64,000 nucleotides of DNA from Strobilurus pachycystidiatus (Eukaryota > Basidiomycota > Agaricomycetes > Agaricales > Physalacriaceae): contig JAHLMK010000002.1 in NCBI GenBank assembly GCA_019915135.1, positions 2,170,001 to 2,234,000 on the forward strand, in the 5' to 3' direction. The notes beneath the pieces were generated by a model. It had not been told where the DNA came from, ran no database searches, and saw only the letters and a list, made by a program, of their open reading frames with translations. Shown here in pieces: positions 48,674-59,485 of this stretch; position 1 is the first letter of the stretch; each line of letters begins with the position of its first letter. A program made the translations under genes and the position numbers.

Positions 48674-49961
48674 CTAGTATATTCTGATAAAATTCAAGAC
48701 ACCCCGTGTCTGCAGTACTTTGAGCCTGGCTCTGACGTACTTCTCTGCTTCGATCTGTAGAGGTAATTTAGCCAAGAAAGCCCATGAAACACGTCGAAGA
48801 GGCAGTTTGGTCAGGACAAGTTCCACATCTTCCCAAGGAAACCCATCGAGGCTTGAAACATCATGTTTGAAGATGATGAGTATCTTGACTTCCTCCAGCG
48901 ATGGAACTTCAAGCCCCTGCGCCAACAGGGCTGGTATCCAAGAGAACGTGGCGTTGAGCGCCGGCACTACGCATATAAGGTCGAGATGCAAGTACTTCAA
49001 CGACGTATTGCGGGAAAGATCGATGTGTCGGTTGACGGCCTCTACGGAGCAGATGATCAGAGAGCATCGAGTCATCATCAATCGCTCGCACTCACTTGTT
49101 ACGAAGTTGTATCCAGACGCAGCGGGCATGTGCCACTGTAAACGAAGATCCTCCAAGCTTCCACTATGCCTGAGGACGTCGCCCACGAGCGGATACACAT
49201 CCAGAGTCATGGGCATAGGCACTGACAACCTCTTGATGCACGGCTTTGAGATACCGTTCATCAGCCACCGCATCACATCCATGAAAGGTTCCAAAGTGTC
49301 GACGTCCACCTCATTGAGTAGGATAGGAACGGGGAATTTATAACGCTCCAACGTGTTGTATGTCGAGATCGAGATGCTCAAGAGTTGCAATTCCGTGAGC
49401 GCAGGGAAGGAAGAAAGGAACTCTATGAGATCCCTGGAGCGTGCGAACTTGCCATACTTGATGACTAGTCGAGTAACTGACAGGAAACTTTTGTGCAGAC
49501 CAAGACGGACACCGGAAGAAAGGTTAATTTGGTCGCAGTTGAATAGAGAGAAGCTCTTAAGCCCTGGTAGATGTTTGGAGATCCTGGAAACCAAAGGTTG
49601 GAAGGACGCGTTGCCAGTCAACGTTGCTCCAGAATCATGGAACTCCAGGGCTTTCACATATGATGCAATGGATGGAGAGGACGCTAGGCTTTGCAGAAGA
49701 CGGTCAGCCGCAAGCCGATTTCGAACGGGAGCGACTTTGAAAAGATGCGGACGCGTGTAATGCATCCATGCCTTGCAAGTAAGGCAGCAAGAATACAGCA
49801 CGGCGGGATGCTTCTCCGAATTGGAAATCACCCAGTCCAGGATTTCCTGCCAAATTTCTAATGGCAGGCCGCTGTCGGGCTAAACCCAATCAGAACATCA
49901 ATGGATTCAAGTGGTCTAAAGTATAGTAGGTGCATACCTTCGCGTTGTTAAGAGGGCTCAT
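48674..49961 (-). CDS. F-box/LRR-like protein
   Basis: Two exons (49961-49938 and 49879-48674) give 409 residues. The 24-nt first exon (MSPLNNAK) joins in phase to a short F-box: SGLPLEIWQEILDWVI, then LYSCCLTCKAWMHYTRPHLF. The remainder has leucine-rich blocks (LPGLKSFSLFNCDQ, FPALTELQLLSIS, LPLRRVSWAF). This is the typical agaricomycete F-box family that begins with an LP.E[I/L]W motif. It is convergent with regulator B, with only 119 bp between the stops, so the two transcripts may overlap at their 3' ends. Confidence 0.8.
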
Positions 49962-50454
49962 GAGTGCAACTTGACAGGAAGCATGAGGCTGTGGTGCCTT
50001 CCAACCGGATCTTATCTGATAATTTGGGTCTTATCTATCTGGACCGGAGCACAATACGAGAGCTAATAAGTACGAGCCCCGAGACTGCCCAGAAGTGGTC
50101 CAGGAACTCCATGCACTTGATATAACATCGCATTATTGCGAACAGATAACATGTGGATATCATTCAAAGATCGTAACTCTACTATCAGAAGTGTTCAGGC
50201 ATTGTCCTTGTTGTACGGATACACATGTAATAATTTAAATAAATGAGGGTCGACACCAACTCGAGGACGGTGTGAACATGAACGATGCAATTTCCCTACC
50301 AATCAGCTATACGTGGGTTCCAGTACATAAGATAGGTAGAGAACGATGGTTGACAATGGAACTCGTCGCACAGAAGCGGAACGGGCAGGACGAGTGAAGC
50401 CCTCTGATCAAGGAGGACTATTCGCGTATAAGCGAAGGAGGGGAGGGAATGGAT
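49962..50454. other. Intergenic
   Basis: About 490 bp upstream of the F-box gene and downstream of the METTL24-like gene. Nothing supported. Confidence 0.5.
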
Positions 50455-52281
50455 TAAACCTCGGCGGCAGGGGGGTGACGGTCAGAAACTTGGGAAGGCT
50501 CGCTGGCGTCGCCAGGTACAGCAGAGTCTAGACGTTCGCTGCGGGTGTGTGCATGAGAGATATTGATGAAGGCGTACTGTCAAAACATCATGTTCAGCCA
50601 AGGGGATCGGATAAACATGGAAACAAACACATACGTCGAAGGATTCATTGATTGCACTCTGGCCAGCGAAGAACGCAGTCATTCCCAGCTTCTGGAGCTT
50701 CTGAAAGATGGGAGCGATGGGGCTTTCCTCGGTTGGGACCGTCAATAGAATCTGGCCAATGGGAAGAGTACCCTTCCCGCGGAAAGTCTTGTCGCCGGAG
50801 AAGGGTAGGGGTGGGAGACGGCCGTCACCGCGTTCGAGACCGTGTTCGTGGCCTTTAAACTTGGCGCCGTTTTCAGCGTGGAGGGAATCTTCGAATTGGC
50901 CCAAGAATTCGCCAAGAGCGACGAAGTCGGCTTCATTGCTCAATTCAATCTTGAGGATGTCGATGAACTGGTGGCCGTTGTTCCTGAAAGCAGTGTGGAT
51001 GGCCGACTCGTTGTCTTTGACAGCCATGAATTTGGCGCGAGTCGAGTCAGTGGGAACACCAGCACCAAACTGTAGGTAGGATTCAGTAAAAGGGTTTGCC
51101 GCTGTAGATGAAGGGCTTACCGATTGCTCCTTGTTGTCATAACCGTGCACCTTGCATCCTTCAGAATCCCTGATAACGTTGGCTTCAAAAGAGGATTCGC
51201 CAGTCACACCTGCTCAAGAGGTTAGATGAAAAAACTGATGAAGATGAAATCTTACCGATAGAATAGACGACACAGTTCTCCTTGGCGGCGATGCGTTCGA
51301 AGCCGCAGACCCACTTAGCGTTGTCGGACGAGTCACCTAAGAGCTGCATGGTGTGGGGGCAGTAGAGGGAGGCGCTATTGATTTCGACTAGATTGTGATA
51401 GAATCAGCTCGTCTCAAGCGGGAAGAGAAGAAGACGACTTACGAACTTCACTCGAGTCAGAACCTTCTTTGAGAGTCTCGGATTCCTCCTCGGAAAGCTG
51501 GCCGTGGGGATGCGGGTGGCGGAACTCGCCCTCAGGGTGCTCAATGTGGCGCATCTCACCATGTTCCTGGGAAGCGAAGTGAGGCGGAGGACGACGGAAT
51601 TCACCCTCACGATGGCGCTCCTCGTCGTGCTCCCAAAAGTGGGTACGTGAGTGCGGGAAGTCGCCCTCGTGATGCTCGTGATGATGGTGCTTCTCGTCGT
51701 GCTCCCAGAAGTGAGGCGGCGGATGGTGAAAGTCTCCCTCGCGATGCGTTTCGTCGGAGTGGAAGTGAGGAGGGTGGCGGTGATGTTCACCATGTTCCTC
51801 GGTCCAGAACTCCGGTGGCGGGCCATCATGATGGCCATGGAAGTGAGGAGGATGGTGAGGAGGCGGTGCAGGCCTCCAGAATGCCCAGAAGGGACGCGAA
51901 GGCGGTGGACCATATTGATAGGGCGGTTCTGCGTAGCCTTCAGCGTCCATGGGAGGCGGTCCATGGAAAGGCCGGCGATGCGGGTGATCCTGAGGAGGTC
52001 CCCAGGGAAACGGACGACCAGCATGTTCGGGAGGCGGACCCCAGTGGTGAGGAGGATGGTCCCAGGTCTGCTCGCCAGACATACGAGCACAGTACATCGC
52101 ATTGACATCGGCGCGGGCAGCGTAGTCGAATGGAGGAGGACGGAGACCACCAAAGTGGCTCATAGAGCCGTGATAGTGGGTGGCGGGCGAATGGACATAG
52201 AGAAGAATTGAAACGAGCGACAAGACAAGAAACGCAACAGTTATGCGGGGGTGACGCGCTGTAAAGTTTTCGACAGGCATC
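50455..52281 (-). CDS. METTL24-like protein with type II membrane anchor and His/Pro-rich stem
   Basis: Five exons (52281-51443, 51387-51256, 51209-51121, 51069-50635, 50576-50455) give 538 residues. The N-terminus has one membrane helix (ITVAFLVLSLVSILLYVHS), giving a Golgi-type type II topology. Residues 45-270 form a stem built from repeated His/Pro/Phe/Glu units such as PPHFWEHDEKHHHHEH and REGEFRRPPPHF. The C-terminal part reads CPHTMQLLG, KWVCGFERIAAKENCVVYSI, GVTGESSFEANVI and CKVHGYD. Then come FIDILKIELSNEADF and IGQILLTVP, the order seen in METTL24-like and related FkbM-type methyltransferase domains. The family's activity is not well known. The His-rich stem looks metal-binding; that is inference. 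Confidence 0.7.
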
Positions 52282-52636
52282 TTCGAGCTTGGCGCACTGG
52301 GTGCGATGCAGCAGCAGGAGTGGGCAAATGAGATCTCATGCTGTCGCCCTGTTGTTTTTAAAAAGGGTGTCCGCAGCAATCCACAGTCGCTGGCGCGCCG
52401 TAATATCCGATTGTTTCCTAATTTAGATGGCAGAACAGCCGACCCATCGGCCTTGCGCAGGGAAGGCCGCGGAAGAGATGCGCCATCGATTCTGGATAAT
52501 ATGTCGATAGACTACGCGAAAGGAGCTGGAAGGAATACAACAGGGAAGGTGGCCATGAGGGCGGCGTCACGTACATGCTTTGCCGATCATTAGTCTTACG
52601 TGCTTTAATTGTTGAAACTTGAATGTGCGGATGGCA
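52282..52636. other. Intergenic
   Basis: Promoter side of the METTL24-like gene up to the edge of the transposon-related repeats. Nothing else is supported. Confidence 0.45.
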
Positions 52637-52739
52637 CAGGCTCCGAACCCAGCCGTCGCTGGTGTTTCTCTCTGGATACTGTGGCGAATGATGATAAGCA
52701 GAAGGCTGAGATATGACGAACCGAAATTGATCAGAAATT

Positions 52740-52813
52740 TGATGAGCCAATGAGAGTAAGAGGAACGGGGAAGGTCGAAACACCAGGACGGCTGGCAAAT
52801 TCTAGCCGGCAGG
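52740..52813 (+). repeat. Left arm of near-perfect inverted repeat
   Basis: This 74-bp arm is the reverse complement of 52998-53070 except for one extra G in a G run (GGGG against GGG). The spacer is 184 bp. It forms the inner part of the MITE's terminal repeats. Confidence 0.9.
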
Positions 52814-52997
52814 TTTTTGGGCTGCTTGGATCCGGCTTGGTCCCCCATGCCCTCTCCCTCCAAAAGAGCACACATAATCATTTGACGATAGTTTTGAAAT
52901 ACATTCTCGGCCTTTTTAAACATCACGGAGCCCACAGTCTTCGTATTGGGGGCTGGCAAACGTCGGAGTTCGAAAAATGTTCACAGGTGCCGAAACC

Positions 52998-53070
52998 CTG
53001 CCGGCTAGAATTTGCCAGCCGTCCTGGTGTTTCGACCTTCCCCGTTCCTCTTACTCTCATTGGCTCATCA
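52998..53070 (-). repeat. Right arm of near-perfect inverted repeat
   Basis: Partner of the arm at 52740-52813. Such close identity between arms, with diverged sequence further out, points to recent gene conversion or hairpin-based repair of the arms. Confidence 0.9.
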
Positions 53071-53355
53071 GATTTTCATCAATATCGGTCCGTATAATCC
53101 GTTCTGTCATATTTCGCCACAGTACTTAGAGAGACACGAGGTGGACAGGATCTGAATCGACTACCAGAAAGATGCCACGCGATGTTCGCGTGAGTTTGTG
53201 ATGCGGTTGATGGCCGCCCCGACCAGGGCGTCGGACCTGTCTATTTCCGGACATACCGGCGTCTCGAGACAATCTCGAGACGACTTGGTCGTACGTGAGT
53301 AACATGGTCTGGTGTATGTTCATATGACTCAAGAGTGTGTTACATCACAGTAGTA

Positions 53356-56300
53356 TTACAAAAATGGATCTTCATTCTCTTTGTCCGATGTTCCGTCATC
53401 TGTCTTTTGACGTTTGCGCTGTACCCGCTGCTCCTTTCGACGCGTACTAGGACTCCCGGGAGGTGATCTCCCTGCTACTCGTTTCAACACAGATGAGTCC
53501 TCACTGGTGTCGCTCTCCTCGTCGGTGTCGCCAGCGTCAGAGTCCAGCTCTTGATGGTAAGTAGGTATTTCGTCCGAAATCTTGAGACCGAGGCGCTCTG
53601 ATGCCGTGATTTCCAGAGTTGTCGCAAACTGGACGGGAACTTGGGCTTCCCAGGTTGGATGTCGACTGCTCAGATGCCGGCGCATATTGTACTTCCAGTG
53701 CACTGCATCGCAGCCCGCAATGGGGCACACCATAGGCACATTTGTGCAAGGCTTTGTCTTGCTCACCTTGGCTGCTCGACAGACAATGAAGTCATACAAT
53801 GCAGCGCACGATGAGCTTGCTTTTCCGCCAGCAATTCCGATGGTACATCCGCCATTGACAGTTGACGGACCCCCGCAGAAGCCGCAAGGATAGTCGGGAA
53901 AGTGCTAGGATGGCATGTTCCGTGAGCGCTAGAGCAACTTGTATATCATTGGGAACTTACCACTATCTCGTGTAGGAACCAGTCCTTCGCACCCAGTCGC
54001 GCATGGGCAATGTGCTTCCCCATGTGATTTTGGCGCTGGTTGGCCGCCACGTCCTGTTTACATACACTGCAAGGTAGGGTTTGATCTGCTCTGACAGCCG
54101 TCGTGGTGACAGTTGCAGCATACTGAGACGCTTCCAAGGTATCATCTGAGTAGAATGTCAGCAACTACAATAGATCACGAGAGAGACGTATCATACCATC
54201 ACTCTGATACGGGAATATACCTTTGATAACCTGCCCAAACGTGGGAATGCAGAGGCGAAGGGGGCAGTCCTCGTCCTCGACGCGAGCCCAAAGATCTTCG
54301 CGCCATTTGGTCATTGACACATCGTCGATTATCCATGAGTTTGTCAGACTAGGCTTCACCTGCATGGCAACGTCCTCTGGGAGCTCGACAACTGGTACTT
54401 TTGATGGAGGTGTGATAGGAATGATGAGCGCTGCCGGGACCGTGAATATGAGCTCGCCTTTACGCGTCACATCCGAGCGTCGAGGAGCAGTTGCCTGCTT
54501 CGCCTTCAATTTCTCGAAGGATACAAACTCGCCAGTTCCAGCCCATAAGACAACTTCAGCGTCATCCGGTGAGTCCTCATCTAAGAAGGGAATGAAGTCG
54601 AGTAGCTGGCCGGATAACTCGTACGGCGCGTCGGGTAAGGCGATCTCTGCACGCGGAGCACACGAGATTGAAGAGGATGAGGTTGCAGCAGGACTGAACT
54701 TGATTACAGTAGTCTGAGCAATAGCAAGACCAACATCAACACCGTTGACGCGTACGAGCGTAGCGAACAAGCTGCCAAGTCGGAACTGCTCAGTGCTGGC
54801 AAGACCTTCGCCCTGTTTGAGTCCACCTTGACGGTCCCACTTGTCACCACCAATAGAGAAGTAACGGACACGAAGGAGGCAATCATGCGTCTTTGAGTAA
54901 TCAAGGTCCTGGGTGGGATCGAATACCGTCCGCAGCACAGTCTTCTTATGCTGGACATGCGAGTCATCGATCTTCATCCACATGTCATAGTCATCAGCGT
55001 CGTTGGAGTCTTCGTCCTCAAGGACTTCCGTATTGATGATAGAGCTAATGTTGATGGACAAGAGATCATCTGGGTGATCCGGAACTGGGGATGGAGAGGA
55101 CATGTCTTCCTCGTCAGACACGGCTGATGTGTAAACATTCACCAGAGAGCGGTCTACCTCTTTTGAGACCCCAGGATACTTCCCACCGCTTGGCCGCATG
55201 AGATCGTGGTCTGGACGTGACCAGCGCTCTTCCCAATCAATGAAGATATTGGACCGTTGCAAGACTGCGTCTGCCTGCCGTATGCCCTCATTCCACGACT
55301 GAGGAAGTCGACAATCACCGGCTACCAGTCCTCCCTTCCAGTCACCGGGCGTCAGATGGTCAACATCCCGACTTTGAATAAGCTTGAGACGCTCCGGTTT
55401 GCGCTCCCAATCAGGATGGCGGTTGTAGATATCATCAAGGTTAAGCGCAGATCGACAGCGCACTTCCATCTCCGAGATGTCAACATTTGGCGAGTGCCCG
55501 CCAATCATCCGAACACGCCCAAAGAGCGTCTCAAGGACGTCGTCACCAAGGAGGCAAAGGAAGACTCGAAGGGTCGGATTGAAGCGCTGAGTTTTAGCCA
55601 CATGGAATACCGCATTCTTGACAAGACACTGCACATCGCCGTAGAGCTGGTTGGATAGGAAGGACCCTCCGTGCTTTATGAACAGAGCACCAGAGACATG
55701 AGCAAACTTTGAGAGACGGGTGATCTGGTCGGATAATGAAAGTGTGGGATTAATGAATGGTTCGAGAAGTGCCTCGAAGGCCTTGCCAAGGAGACAGAGA
55801 GCATCATGCACAATCTCCTCCGAAGGATCGAAGTCAGACTTGTCAAGGTTACGGAGCTCTGAGACGCGCGTCAAGAGCATGACCGCACGAGGTACATTCT
55901 GCGGATCCTTTGGATTCAAGAGCGCATGAATGCTCTGATCCGACCAGTCGTGGTCGGTCAAGCGCTCAAGCCACTGTGAAAGCAACACCTTGTTGATGCA
56001 CACGTCATTGACAACGATGCCCTCCTTGGAGCACAACAGTGTACATAGTCCTATGCAATATTAGAGCGGGCTTACTGAGTAAGAAATAGACTCACGCTTG
56101 AAGATATGCTTATAATCAAAATCCATCGTTAGGTGATCCTCACCAGTACGTAGATTGAGTCCGCGGAGTCCATCGATGAATGGAAAAAGAGGGTCTCCAG
56201 GAGTAACCTCTTTATGCATGCAGAGCAGATATAGCGCGGCACGGCGCGTGGCATCACCATCTGATGATATGGCAAACATAGGTCCGTTAAGCGCCTCGCC

Positions 56301-57870
56301 ATACGGAGAGCGCTTCCACGCGGCAAGGACCATCTGTATGAGGCGTACAGAATCCTGCCAAGTGCCGTGCTTGCAGGTAGGAGATAGAAGGACGGGCTTA
56401 GCACCGTAGTTGGTAGCTGCATGCCGAGCGACTGCAACAACTGTATACTCCTTCCCAATATGAACCTTTCCCTCCTTCACGGCAGTCGCAGCTGCTTGAA
56501 CGTTGGTGGTATCCGAGCCCATTTTAATGGAAGCGAGGTTGTCGACATGTTCGCGGCAGAATCCTCCCATCTCGTCGGTACCAGACAGATAACAAAGACG
56601 GCCATCACCAGCAATTTTGTCGATGGGCAGTGAGTGGGGAACACGCTCTCTGGGACTCGTCGTTGACTCTGCACCACAGCCCGATACTGCCTCGATGTTC
56701 TTCATCACATCAGTGACCCGCACATCCCGAGCGGTAACCTTCAAAGCAAACTTCCGGCGTCCTGCACGGATGGTTCGGAGCGAAGGTAGAGCCGTTGCAG
56801 CATGGTTCAATGCGTACACAGCCCCGCCGCCTCCAAGCTCGTAGACAAGAGTTGCCAAGTCGCGATCATTCTGCGTATAATTGAACGCGTGGAAATCCCC
56901 GGAGATTGCGTCTTTAACGCGCTCCAGAAGCGCTCGGATTCCGAACTGTTCTTTGTACGCCGTTGCAACAAGACGATGGAGGCCGGGGATGTCATGTTTG
57001 GAGATGAGGTCCACAAGCTGGCCGTATTCGACCAGTCGCGCTCTTGTTGAAGAGATAGTTCGCTGAGAGTTCAAATCCTTGAATAAGAATTAGCACAAGA
57101 TTGTGGTATTAAGTTTGGATGCTCACTTTGAGGCGCAATCTCTTGTTTTCCTCTTGGAGTTTCTCAAGCTGGATGGAGACTGTGGCCTGTGAGCGCGAAG
57201 CCAGGGGAGCTCTGGAGCTAGTACGAGAGGCCCTGTTCTTCACGACGTCGATATCCACCGTGGTGGCCACACAGGCAGAGCACGGTCCACCATCGATGCC
57301 GGTGACCTGTTTGCACCGGTCGGATATCACAGTAATGGCCGAGGGGTTGGGACCAATGTGTAGCAAGCTATATCCAGGAGGTTTTCGTTGGGATGTATCG
57401 TGGATGGAGAAGGGATATGTTGTGTAGAATGAGCCAATGTCCCAGTTGAGTGGAGATCCAGGACACAGCAAGGGCTGATCCGGATTTTGTTGTACAGTAG
57501 TCTCCAAAATGGTATGAAGAGGAGAGGGAGTGGAAGGTGGGTTGTAGTATGAGTTTGGATAACGACGTGTATAATGGGTATATGAAGTGCTTTGGGCTGG
57601 CTGCCCGTATGTTACAGGTGTGGATGGCGTACCACGCCGATATTGTACAGTATTTACATAGCGGGGAGGATTTTGTGAAGCCAACGTGTAGCTAGAGTGA
57701 GAGCGAGTCCTTTTTGGCTGTAGGTGACGCGCTAGATGCGTGCAGATGGAGACGCGGTCGGGTTGTCGTAATGGTCGAGAAGCGAAAATGATCACACAAC
57801 GTGACCCATCCGACTTCTTGGGCCATCGGCCATCAACGGCATCAATTTCACAAAGATGCTCGCGTGGCAT
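53356..57870 (-). CDS. Large transposase-like protein with coiled coil and C-terminal zinc fingers
   Basis: Five exons (57870-57127, 57077-56096, 56050-54197, 54145-53961, 53904-53356) give 1437 residues, uninterrupted. In order: a Tyr/Pro/Ser-rich N-terminus; a small Cys motif (GGPCSACVATTVD); a coiled coil (QLEKLQEENKRLRLK); a helical block; and a core with MFAISSDGDATRRAALYLLC, DHLTMDFDYKHIFKRLCTLL and VCINKVLLSQWLERLTDHDW. The core resembles the RNase H-like centre and following helical region of P-element/THAP9-like transposases, with Asp in SSDGD and FDYKH as candidate catalytic residues. Later come CSVCKQDVAANQRQNHMGKH, CGFCGG and CPIAGCDAVHWKYNMRRHLS, zinc-finger-like motifs, then a basic tail. 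The gene is flanked by an inverted copy of its own 5' end. Family assignment is tentative; a domesticated gene is possible because the frame is intact. Confidence 0.65.
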
Positions 57871-58744
57871 TTGGGCTGTACTGGATTATGATCGTGTCCA
57901 CCTCTTGTAGAGAGAAACCAGCGACGGCTGGGTTCGGAGCCTGCGGATGGCATCACGATGGCATCGCTGTGACTTGAACCAGTGAGTCGGCATTGACAGC
58001 ACCCGAACCGGTTCGGCCTCATCCAATGGCCGAATTTTTGCCTGAGTAAATAAATATGCACGTCCCATTGAATGTAGTAACAAGGATGAGGTATCCGATG
58101 GGCACGGGGGGACCAACACGGTTGGTCTGTACTCGACCTACATCGTAGGTGAGTATCTAGAATCTTCGCATAACCAGTTGTTTATGGCAAGGACGGCGGG
58201 ATGCATGTCACACTCTGCTTTAAATTGGCATGACAGGGGGTTCCTGACAGTTCTCTGCTCACCACAGTCAGCACCACAGTCAGCTCGTACTTACACTGTA
58301 GCTTCTAGAACAATGCCTTGCATGACAGAGGGAAATTGCCAATGGTAGCGTACGTCGAAGACAAATCATCGTGCGCCACATCCTCGGAAATCTCCATATT
58401 TGGAAATGATCGGAATCAGGATCGGACGCGCCTTGTACGAGACTATCACACCTTTGCATCATCCTTTGCACCGGACGCAGCATCAGTGCGCTGGAAAATT
58501 CTGAATCAACTGGGGTTAAGCAGCTCAACGTTAACAACTCAACGCGTCAGTGGTGTATCACAGCACGGCTTACTTGCTTAAAGGTGTAGCTCGAGCGTAG
58601 CCTGCAGAAAATGCATCTGGTGAGATCGTCTCCAGCGGTGAAGCTCCCGTCGTAGGAAAAAGCATTCACCGACTTGAGAAAGTAATCAAACGAAGAACAA
58701 TTACAAGTACAGTTTGTGATCCTCTTCAGCTTTCGAACAAGTCC
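57871..58744. other. Leader of the transposase-like gene and intergenic sequence with two small hairpins
   Basis: Contains the segment shared with 52637-52673. Two short perfect hairpins follow: GACCAAC-acg-GTTGGTC (58111-58127) and ACCTAC-atc-GTAGGT (about 58136-58151). A tandem 12-bp repeat (ACCACAGTCAGC) lies near 58262-58285. No gene is supported. Confidence 0.5.
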
Positions 58745-59485
58745 TCAATCAAACTTGATAACTCCCGGAACAACCTCGATCCAGTAGCTTGGAATCGCGT
58801 AAGTATTCGAAGTGCAAAGACAATGTGATCTTTCATACCCATCAGGATCGAGAATGAACGCAATGTGCCTCATCTTGCCGTCGGTCGGGCGTTTCTTGAA
58901 GGTGACCCCAAGCTTGTCGAATCGCTCGCACGCCTTGTCAACATCGTCGACAGTGATAGCAATGTGTCCGAAACCACGTCCGGGGTCGCTGTTCCCGCTC
59001 GCGTAGCCTTGGAAGTTGGCGTCGTTCTCCGTTCCGTGGTTGTGCGTCAGCTCGAGGACACCTGAATGGGTGGCGTAAGCCAGGGATATAGGGTTACAAG
59101 AAGTCCACGCACCTTCACGCGCAAAACGCGACTTCTCCTTTTGCTCAGCGGTTAAGGCGCCGTTGTCGTGATCAAAGCCGAGAAAATAGAGTGTAAAGTC
59201 GTCGAATTTCTTCTCTGGCCTTAGCGTCAGGCCGCGTATTATTTTGCGTGATTCAAGGCCAACAAACCAGAAAGAAGATCCATCCCAAGAATCTTCGTGA
59301 GCCGATCAGCCTCTCGTCGGCTGGATCGTTGCATATACACACCTCAGTATAAAAATGCAATGACACTTTGGGATCCTTGACCCGGATCATAGTGTGATTG
59401 AACTGTCGATGACCACATCAGAGAGCGTTCAAGACAGGGCCGAACGCATTACTTTGAAGCTCGAAGTCTCAGCAGTACGAGGCAT
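58745..59485 (-). CDS. GLO1: Glyoxalase I (lactoylglutathione lyase)
   Basis: Six exons (59485-59453, 59402-59343, 59292-59268, 59214-59113, 59061-58839, 58787-58745) give 161 residues, close to the usual single-domain length. Family blocks are FNHTMIRVKDPKVSLHFYTE, ILGMDLLS, FTLYFLGFDHD, LELTHNHGTE, GFGHIAITVDDV and FILDPDGYWIEVV. The four metal ligands can be read as His (NHTM), Glu (LELTHN), His (GFGHIA) and Glu (WIEVV); the first ligand is His rather than the Gln of human GLO1. The enzyme isomerises the methylglyoxal-glutathione adduct to S-lactoylglutathione in the cytosol. Exon 3 is only 25 nt. Confidence 0.92.

Larger units (their letters stand above)
52679..53122. mobile_element. MITE with TA target duplication (Tc1/mariner-like ends)
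   Basis: A 444-bp element flanked by TA on both sides (52677-52678 and 53123-53124). The ends are inverted: CTGTGGCGAA at the left and TTCGCCACAG at the right. The inverted repeats continue inwards with divergence and contain a 73-bp block that matches with one single-base indel. No coding frame is present. The element lies inside the 5' fragment of the transposase-like gene, so it inserted after that fragment arose. Mobilisation would require a Tc1/mariner transposase elsewhere. Confidence 0.75.
52637..53235 (+). pseudogene. Inverted fragment of the 5' end of the neighbouring transposase-like gene
   Basis: Bases 52637-52673 match the complement of 57943-57909 almost exactly (core CCGAACCCAGCCGTCGCTGG), the leader of the large transposase-like gene. 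After an interrupting MITE, bases 53125-53235 match the same gene's leader and first codons at roughly 75-80%. They include ATGCCACGCGA at 53172 and TTGATGGCCG, but hit a stop at codon 10. The fragment faces the complete gene, so the pair forms an imperfect inverted repeat around it. It could be a second decayed copy or a long terminal inverted repeat of the element. Confidence 0.7.

Noticed and set aside
51651..52211. Plus-strand frame of 186 codons rich in Arg and Met
   Set aside because: Complement of the His/Pro-rich repeats of the METTL24-like gene.
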